Shown here: piece by piece, positions 62,501 through 64,000 of the stretch | Position numbering within the stretch: position 1 is the first letter of the stretch | Layout of the letters: every line of letters begins with the position of its first letter | Assembly (NCBI GenBank): GCA_907164885.2 | Contig: OU015493.1 | Coordinates: forward strand, 121,433,693-121,497,692 | DNA: 64,000 nucleotides | From: Dolomedes plantarius | Lineage: Eukaryota; Arthropoda; Arachnida; Araneae; Dolomedidae | Direction: 5' to 3' | The notes under the pieces: generated by a model | Database searches by the model: none | Seen by the model: the letters and a program-made list of their open reading frames with translations, nothing else | Told to the model about the DNA's origin: nothing | Position numbers and translations under genes: made by a program

Positions 62501-63599
62501 ACACACACAAAAAAAATGTTAATGAATGTGCTCTAAGGAATGAAACATCATAATTTTTGTTTTCTAAACTTTACATTTGGAATGTGTATCATGGACTAAT
62601 AACACAGTTTATTAAGCTAAAACTACATAATAGAGATATACTTACTTCACCTGCTTTGTTATACCTATAACAGTTATAAAACATTGTCTGGAAATCCTTA
62701 ATACATTCATTAACATCATAGTAGTAATAATTCTCTATTCTTTTTTTAATAGTTGTGACATCCATTGGATACTTGATAATGCTGTGATAATCCTATAAAA
62801 ATAAAAATTTAAGCAATCAAAAAACAACAATTATTATTATGAATACATTTCAATTTATATTTAAACATAAATACTGCTCAAAACTAAAATAAAAATTAAA
62901 GAAGATATGCTATTCTGCCGACATAAAGCTTATTTTCATCATAAATATCCTGAATACTGATGTAGTATGTGGCAGAATAAATTAGAAGTAATAAAACATC
63001 CTTTGGAAAGTTTTGGTTATTAAGATATTATTTTTCATATGTAATTTCCCAATTATATATGAAACAAAATATAATTTTCCCTTAATGAAGTTTTTAAACT
63101 TAAGTTTTAAAAATATGAAATATTCATGAAAATGATTAAAATTACACTTTTTGAATCTTCTTAATAACATATTTACTAACTTAAAAAGTTCTTAATAACA
63201 TATTTACTAACTTAAAAGCACAAGCGAAAGATCCCATTATGAAATTAATAACAGAGGGGGAAGGGAGATAACAAATAGATTTCACATAAAATCTGCCAGG
63301 AATATATGATAAAATTTCATTTGTGTAAATTATAACAGTCAACAAAATTAAAACCAAGGAACAAAATGCTGACTTACAGGTAAATGCAATTTAACAGCAT
63401 TAACTGGTGTCATGAAAGGCCAAGCAAAATTATGCTTTGAAATTGCTTTTATCACTGTTTTTAGCACAAACTGTAAAGCATCAGTATTTCGTCGAGGTTT
63501 GCCTTCAGGAGGGTGAACAGGGGGCTGAACTACTCCTCCAACAGGCTCTATACCAACATCCATTACTTCAAATTTCGCCAGGGCAGCCTCATCATTCAT
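29564..63599 (-). CDS. fs(1)h: BET-family double-bromodomain protein, long isoform (BRD4 / fs(1)h orthologue), 21 coding exons
   Basis: This gene encodes a nuclear acetyl-histone reader. In the family it recruits P-TEFb and other factors to acetylated chromatin. Coding exons (high to low): 63599-63378, 62792-62646, 59946-59878, 59689-59608, 59460-59189, 58535-58167, 57112-56984, 55469-55281, 53104-52633, 49331-49161, 47302-47177, 45513-45376, 44907-44873, 44186-43934, 40748-40614, 39246-38956, 35968-35850, 35696-35538, 34354-34263, 31148-30929, 29629-29564. All junctions are GT/AG, phases agree, and the sum is 3,756 nt (1,251 aa plus stop). Bromodomain 1 is at about residues 35-146 (WPF shelf, YNK asparagine), bromodomain 2 at 325-440 (WPF, CYKYNP), an acidic serine cluster at 460-485, the ET domain at 630-715, Ser-rich at 750-795, Pro/Gln-rich at 808-1033, and the C-terminal motif at 1231-1251. 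The start follows an acceptor-like TATAG, so a non-coding first exon probably lies upstream. Symbol by homology; junctions are read by eye. Confidence 0.93.
29630..30928. other. Last intron of the BET gene with a 33-bp inverted repeat
   Basis: Perfect inverted repeats at 30577-30609 and 30808-30840 (AGTATAATTGAATCGGTCAT...) are separated by 198 bp. This may be a MITE, but no clear target duplication was found. Confidence 0.6.
30929..31148 (-). CDS. fs(1)h: BET gene coding exon 20: charged helix with eight glutamines
   Basis: 220 nt. Encodes [14 protein letters not shown], eight glutamines, [14 protein letters not shown], a Pro-rich link, and [16 protein letters not shown]. The last part matches the conserved basic helix preceding the C-terminal motif. 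Donor GCT|GTAAGT. Confidence 0.9.
31965..33219 (+). mobile_element. Pogo-superfamily (jerky-like) element relic, 1.26 kb, in an intron
   Basis: Ends GAGGAGAAGGTGGGATTATGGACC and, inverted, GAGGTGAAGGTGGGATTATGGACC, with TA at 31963-31964 and 33220-33221. The interior encodes, around 32540-32700, [20 protein letters not shown] then [20 protein letters not shown]. This is the part of the pogo-type DDE domain between its acidic residues. Around 32758-32860 it encodes a Cys/Trp/His-rich tail ([27 protein letters not shown]) like the zinc-finger end of such transposases. The middle is deleted. It lies opposite to the BET gene. Confidence 0.82.
33461..34055. mobile_element. TIR element, 595 bp, superfamily unclear
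   Basis: Ends CAAACCTGCCAAC (33461) and GTTGGCAGGTCTG (to 34055), with CACTTT on both sides (33455-33460 and 34056-34061). Contains several AAAATCCGG repeats near the right end. Non-coding, intronic. Confidence 0.65.
34263..34354 (-). CDS. fs(1)h: BET gene coding exon 19: charged helix
   Basis: 92 nt encoding [20 protein letters not shown] and [10 protein letters not shown], a predicted long charged helix typical of the BRD4/fs(1)h C-terminal part. Ends in phase 2 and joins exon 20 through an arginine codon. Confidence 0.88.
35538..35696 (-). CDS. fs(1)h: BET gene coding exon 18: conserved NYGSWSSLA segment
   Basis: 53 codons. [20 protein letters not shown] resembles the KNADSWASLV-type motif conserved in the C-terminal half of long BET proteins. 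[14 protein letters not shown] (start of the charged helix) follows. Phase 0; donor AAG|GTGTGT. Confidence 0.88.
35850..35968 (-). CDS. fs(1)h: BET gene coding exon 17: linker
   Basis: 119 nt. Begins [20 protein letters not shown] and ends PTVKK. Donor AAG|GTAATG; returns to phase 0. No recognised domain. Confidence 0.84.
38022..38686 (+). mobile_element. Helitron (non-autonomous), 665 bp, in a BET intron
   Basis: Starts TCTATATATATAAAACAGTT after an A. Ends with hairpin-forming CCGTAGCGAAGTGCGG, then CTAG before T. Same family as the inner Helitron at 13558-14270, so this family has at least two copies here. Antisense to the host gene. Confidence 0.85.
38956..39246 (-). CDS. fs(1)h: BET gene coding exon 16: Pro/Thr/Ser-rich linker
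   Basis: 291 nt, phase 1 to 1. Begins [20 protein letters not shown]. It includes [13 protein letters not shown] and [15 protein letters not shown], which carries some conserved-looking charge. Donor CTG|GTACGT. Confidence 0.86.
40614..40748 (-). CDS. fs(1)h: BET gene coding exon 15: Pro/Ala-rich linker
   Basis: 135 nt, phase 1 to 1. Encodes [20 protein letters not shown] and continues to SQPKPPG. Acceptor TTTCTTAG, donor CAG|GTACAT. A TATATA stretch sits in the intron just upstream (minus-strand sense). Confidence 0.85.
40794..40969 (+). repeat. Direct repeat copy 1 (about 176 bp) with TATA-like box
   Basis: TGAAACGATAAACCTTTCCC ... GCCAACAGTTATATAAGGTG ... closely matches 41964-42140, 1.17 kb away. 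It could be an LTR pair or duplicated repeat of unknown type; the sequence between has no recognised coding region. It lies immediately upstream (minus-strand sense) of BET exon 15. Confidence 0.7.
41964..42140 (+). repeat. Direct repeat copy 2 (about 176 bp)
   Basis: TGAAATGATAAACCTTTCCC ... GCCAACAGTCATATAAGGTC ... matches copy 1 with scattered differences. Confidence 0.7.
42555..42937. repeat. Large palindrome with (TA)n centre
   Basis: The left arm (about 42555-42660) and right arm (about 42831-42937, inverted) share roughly 100 bp, including ATCTAGACCAGCATATAT, GTGTAAAAGTAAATAGTAAAC and CATGCAGTTAGACTTAATTT. Between them is an AT dinucleotide microsatellite interrupted by ATACATA units. 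The open frames here are products of the repeat. Confidence 0.85.
43661..43888. repeat. Tandem duplication, period 135 bp
   Basis: TTAGATTCAACAATGCCCTT begins copies at 43661 and 43796. Both continue through TTTCTTTCCTTTAGAATACATA to AACTCAAATTATGCATAA. It lies just downstream of exon 14's donor. Confidence 0.8.
43934..44186 (-). CDS. fs(1)h: BET gene coding exon 14: Pro/Gly/Gln-rich linker
   Basis: 253 nt. Encodes [20 protein letters not shown] and further low-complexity Pro/Gly/Gln sequence. Acceptor TTTTTCAG, donor AAG|GTAAAT, ends in phase 1. Disordered region of the long isoform. Confidence 0.86.
44873..44907 (-). CDS. fs(1)h: BET gene coding exon 13: 35-nt microexon
   Basis: Encodes only [12 protein letters not shown] (first codon split with exon 12). 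Bounded by TTTTCAG and GTAAGT. It restores phase 0 for exon 14; skipping it would shift the frame. Confidence 0.8.
45376..45513 (-). CDS. fs(1)h: BET gene coding exon 12: polyserine (SEED-like) tract
   Basis: 138 nt, phase 1 to 1. Begins [20 protein letters not shown], then a run of about eleven serines and ESSDSEN. It corresponds to the Ser/Asp/Glu-rich region after the ET domain of BET proteins. Confidence 0.9.
45671..45814. mobile_element. Tigger/pogo-type MITE, 144 bp
   Basis: Ends CAGTCGATTCCAGTTAA and TTAACCGGAATTGACTG are near-perfect inverted repeats, flanked by TA. Intronic, non-coding. Confidence 0.88.
46110..46889. mobile_element. hAT-type non-autonomous element, 780 bp
   Basis: Ends CAGGGGTACTCAAACTATGG and (inverted) CAGCCATACTCATCCC, flanked by GTCTAGAG (46102-46109) and GTCTACAG (46890-46897), an 8-bp duplication with one mismatch. 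Subterminal GGCCCA and TGCGGCCC motifs as in other hAT non-autonomous families. Confidence 0.75.
47177..47302 (-). CDS. fs(1)h: BET gene coding exon 11: charged segment after the ET domain
   Basis: 126 nt, phase 1 to 1. Encodes [20 protein letters not shown] and [12 protein letters not shown], matching the conserved helix that follows the ET domain in BET proteins. Donor AAAG|GTTATT has the GT but is otherwise weak. Confidence 0.88.
47440..47715. mobile_element. Tigger/pogo-type MITE, 276 bp, same family as 60207-61080
   Basis: CAGTCGAACCCCGTTATAAC at the left and GCCATAACAGGGTTCAACTG at the right, flanked by TA. Its sequence can be aligned over most of its length with the ends of the larger element at 60207-61080, so it is a deletion derivative. 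Confidence 0.9.
49161..49331 (-). CDS. fs(1)h: BET gene coding exon 10: ET domain core
   Basis: 171 nt. Encodes [20 protein letters not shown] and the acidic [20 protein letters not shown] strand/helix that in the family binds short basic peptides of partner proteins. It ends RKKPRKPYG. Confidence 0.94.
50600..50830 (-). repeat. Probable tRNA-derived SINE
   Basis: Minus strand from about 50826: TTTAATGGCTAAGATGCTGG (box A-like TGGCTAAGATGCTGG), then GAGTTTGAGTCCCACTC (box B-like). The spacing of about 35 nt is right for a Pol III promoter. A body of about 150 nt follows. The left boundary is approximate; it does not fold as an intact tRNA gene by eye. Confidence 0.55.
51540..52370 (+). mobile_element. 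hAT element, 831 bp, retaining a BED-finger frame
   Basis: Ends TAGGGATGCAACATCGAT and ATCGATGTCGCATCCCTA, with identical 8-bp flanks ATAAAGAA (51532-51539, 52371-52378). Many ATCGATGTTT repeats occur near both ends. The interior keeps the 5' part of a ZBED-type transposase. Confidence 0.93.
51953..52183 (+). CDS. BED zinc-finger fragment of a hAT transposase, 76 residues
   Basis: Starts [20 protein letters not shown] and carries [20 protein letters not shown] followed by LKAKH. This is a complete BED finger: C-x2-C, then H-x4-H. In ZBED4-like hAT transposases this domain binds the element ends. The frame stops at 52183, soon after the finger, because the catalytic domain is deleted from the element. 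Whether it is expressed is unknown. Since the finger is intact, a short DNA-binding peptide is possible but unsupported. Confidence 0.7.
   Translation: MPPKCTVWKYFCKTSNKLAKCNICLKSLKTSGNTTNLSGHLKAKHSDIYNENFEVIYVAQGKRNQVIIICFSSIRG
52633..53104 (-). CDS. fs(1)h: BET gene coding exon 9: coiled coil, basic patch, Pro-rich region, start of ET domain
   Basis: 472 nt. Starts [19 protein letters not shown] (continuing the helix of exon 8), then a [10 protein letters not shown] basic patch. A Pro/Lys-rich segment follows, then [22 protein letters not shown], the first helix of the ET domain. Acceptor TTTACAG; ends in phase 1 and joins exon 10 to give [14 protein letters not shown]. Confidence 0.93.
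53544..53627. mobile_element. Very short pogo-type MITE, about 84 bp
   Basis: AGTAAAACTATCCTGATCTG and, inverted, CAGTGAAACTTCTCTAAGAT form the two halves, each with a GGCCA core, and TA flanks. Almost entirely a hairpin. Confidence 0.6.
55281..55469 (-). CDS. fs(1)h: BET gene coding exon 8: end of bromodomain 2 and acidic serine cluster
   Basis: 63 codons starting [14 protein letters not shown] (end of bromodomain 2). An [16 protein letters not shown] cluster follows, corresponding to the BET phosphorylation-site region, then a short helix [11 protein letters not shown] (motif B-like). Phase 0 at both ends. Confidence 0.93.
55537..56394 (-). mobile_element. Tigger/pogo-type element relic, 858 bp
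   Basis: The left end CAGGTAACCCTCCTATAACACGG follows TA. The right end, inverted, is CAGGTACAAGTAGCCCTCTT. On the minus strand, 56085-55780 reads as a broken C-terminal transposase tail: [20 protein letters not shown], then [12 protein letters not shown] and an acidic SESESD stretch. The catalytic domain is absent. Subterminal GTTAGAGCGAAACC repeats occur twice at the right. Confidence 0.75.
56984..57112 (-). CDS. fs(1)h: BET gene coding exon 7: second half of bromodomain 2
   Basis: 43 codons from [20 protein letters not shown] to [10 protein letters not shown]. It contains [12 protein letters not shown] with the acetyl-lysine-binding asparagine. Acceptor TTTTCAG, donor CAG|GTAAAT, phase 0. 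Confidence 0.94.
58167..58535 (-). CDS. fs(1)h: BET gene coding exon 6: linker and first half of bromodomain 2
   Basis: 123 codons. Begins [11 protein letters not shown] (basic, NLS-like) and includes [16 protein letters not shown], a motif conserved before BET bromodomain 2. It then reads [20 protein letters not shown] and [10 protein letters not shown], ending at PMDLGTVK. This half is very close to the family consensus. Donor GTATGT, phase 0. Confidence 0.94.
59189..59460 (-). CDS. fs(1)h: BET gene coding exon 5: Ser/Thr/Pro-rich linker between bromodomains
   Basis: 272 nt, residues about 174-264, low-complexity Pro/Thr/Ser (for example [20 protein letters not shown]) and then His/Ser-rich. 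It corresponds to the disordered linker between BET bromodomains. Acceptor TTTCAG, donor GTAAGT; returns to phase 0. Confidence 0.88.
59528..59581. repeat. Compound microsatellite (CA)n(TA)n(TG)n
   Basis: CA, then TA, then TG dinucleotides make a self-complementary block inside the intron between exons 4 and 5. Similar CA/TA or TG/TA blocks lie at 62085-62115 and 61078-61120. Confidence 0.9.
59608..59689 (-). CDS. fs(1)h: BET gene coding exon 4: basic linker
   Basis: 27 codons plus one base. Encodes [19 protein letters not shown] and then GKGAGRPK, a lysine/glycine-rich linker with an AT-hook-like GRPK core. Donor GTATAA; ends in phase 1. Confidence 0.88.
59878..59946 (-). CDS. fs(1)h: BET gene coding exon 3: last helix of bromodomain 1
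   Basis: 23 codons, [20 protein letters not shown] plus PKE, matching helix C of BET bromodomain 1. Acceptor CTGTAAAT read on the minus strand as TTTACAG; donor GTAATT. Phase 0 at both ends. Confidence 0.92.
60207..61080 (+). mobile_element. Tigger-type element, 874 bp, with residual transposase C-terminus
   Basis: Ends CAGTCGAACCCCATTATAGC and (inverted) CAGTCAAACCCCATTATAAC. TA precedes the left end; the right flank is TG-rich and lacks the TA. It lies in the intron between BET exons 2 and 3, antisense to the gene. Confidence 0.88.
60428..60810 (+). pseudogene. C-terminal tail of a Tigger transposase with one in-frame stop
   Basis: The open part 60428-60706 reads [20 protein letters not shown], then [16 protein letters not shown], an acidic segment and [12 protein letters not shown]. 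After a TGA at 60707-60709 the same frame continues with [17 protein letters not shown] and ends at a stop near 60810. The [10 protein letters not shown] end is typical of Tigger transposases. The DNA-binding and DDE domains are missing, so this is a relic. Confidence 0.78.
61895..62067 (+). repeat. Direct repeat copy A (173 bp) in BET intron 2
   Basis: ATCCTTTGGAAAGTTTTGGT ... AATCTTCTTAATAACAT, nearly identical to 62998-63170. The pair flanks coding exon 2. Confidence 0.88.
62646..62792 (-). CDS. fs(1)h: BET gene coding exon 2: second half of bromodomain 1
   Basis: Encodes 49 residues (75-123), from [11 protein letters not shown] through CYRYNKAGE. It carries the asparagine of the YNK motif that in BET bromodomains hydrogen-bonds acetyl-lysine. 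Phase 0 at both ends. The [16 protein letters not shown] stretch differs from the usual MDMGTIKKRLENNYYW. Near-identical 173-bp direct repeats lie on both sides in the flanking introns. Confidence 0.92.
62998..63170 (+). repeat. Direct repeat copy B (173 bp) in BET intron 1
   Basis: Same sequence as copy A with a handful of differences (for example GGTTATTAAGATATT for GGTTGTTGGGATATT). Confidence 0.88.
63378..63599 (-). CDS. fs(1)h: BET gene coding exon 1: start codon and first half of bromodomain 1
   Basis: Encodes residues 1-74, starting [10 protein letters not shown]. It contains the BET signature [17 protein letters not shown] just before bromodomain 1, then HNFAWPF (the WPF shelf) and ends at KLHLP. 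The donor is CCT|GTAAGT. An AG at about 63604 upstream of the ATG looks like an acceptor, so this exon is probably not the transcript's first. Confidence 0.9.
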
Positions 63600-63604
63600 A
63601 TTCT

Positions 63605-64000
63605 ATAACGAAAAAAAAAAGTCAATCAACACTACAATAATTCTTATAAATCAGCAAGAGGAATAAAGCCACAGGTTAAAATCCTATTGCATTAGGATTT
63701 TTCTGTGCTTGCTTGTAAGGTGCGTTGAGCCCATACAGTAAGTTGTGTTTGTCTTTTCATTTTCTTCTTGACTAATTGCTTCTTTGGGGGACTCGGGGCC
63801 TTGGGATGTCTTTTGGGCTTACCTGCATCCTATTCAGAAAGTTCCCCTTGAGGTAATTGACATGGTTAGGCCCCCTGATGACGTGACCTGTCGATTACCT
63901 CTGTCGTTTTATGGTTCAGTTCCGGCTCTTATACAGAATCTTGCCGTTGGTGCGTGGATGCCCAGAGTGCTTGATTTCTGCTTGTTTTTGTCTATTTTAG
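63605..64000. other. Sequence upstream of the BET start; right part unassigned and GC-richer
   Basis: 63605-63690 looks like intron or leader. From about 63690 to the window end, base composition is clearly richer in G and C. On the plus strand a frame without stops runs from about 63770 to the end (WDVFWAYLHPIQKVPLEVID then MVRPPDDVTCRLPL...). I do not recognise it. It may be part of an element that continues beyond the window. Confidence 0.35.

Overview
The window looks like nuclear DNA of an arthropod, most likely a chelicerate such as a spider. It is AT-rich, has long introns with GT/AG junctions, and carries many transposon families (Tc1-like, hAT, pogo/Tigger, Helitron, Gypsy) whose protein types are common in spider genomes. 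The species assignment is an inference.

Right half (about 29.5-63.6 kb): one complete host gene on the minus strand, a long-isoform BET protein (BRD4 / Drosophila fs(1)h orthologue). I could join 21 coding exons with matching phases from an ATG at 63597-63599 to a TGA at 29564-29566. The total is 3,756 nt, or 1,251 residues. The order is bromodomain 1, bromodomain 2, acidic serine cluster, basic KKKRK stretch, ET domain, serine-rich tract, long Pro/Gln linker, charged helix, and the C-terminal motif that in BRD4 contacts P-TEFb. Its introns hold many small DNA transposons: three Tigger-type elements with TIR CAGTCRA..., other pogo-type elements, a hAT copy with an intact BED-finger frame, further TIR elements, a Helitron, a probable tRNA-derived SINE and a large palindrome around a TA microsatellite.

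Left half (1-29.5 kb): no host gene recognised. From the left there are hAT (ZMYM1-like) transposase relics in two orientations; a 3.1-kb hAT-like element with a perfect 8-bp target duplication, inserted between the arms of an older inverted repeat; a decayed Gypsy element (5.98-10.15 kb, minus strand) with disabled protease and integrase sites; a decayed Tc1 transposase; a 221-bp hAT MITE; a Helitron inserted inside the 5' end of another Helitron; a hAT C-terminal relic; another hAT MITE; and a third Helitron. An approximately 7.6-kb tandem array (20.1-27.7 kb, basic period about 510 bp) follows. Its unit contains the right part of a pogo-type MITE, and it has itself been interrupted by a 1.4-kb Tc1 element.

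The host gene works alone here: it encodes a chromatin reader linking acetylated histones to transcription elongation. The rest is a record of transposon insertion, nesting and tandem amplification. The observations most worth checking are the nested Helitrons, the MITE-containing satellite with a higher-order repeat, and direct repeats flanking a bromodomain exon. I saw no clear case of a wholly new functional system.
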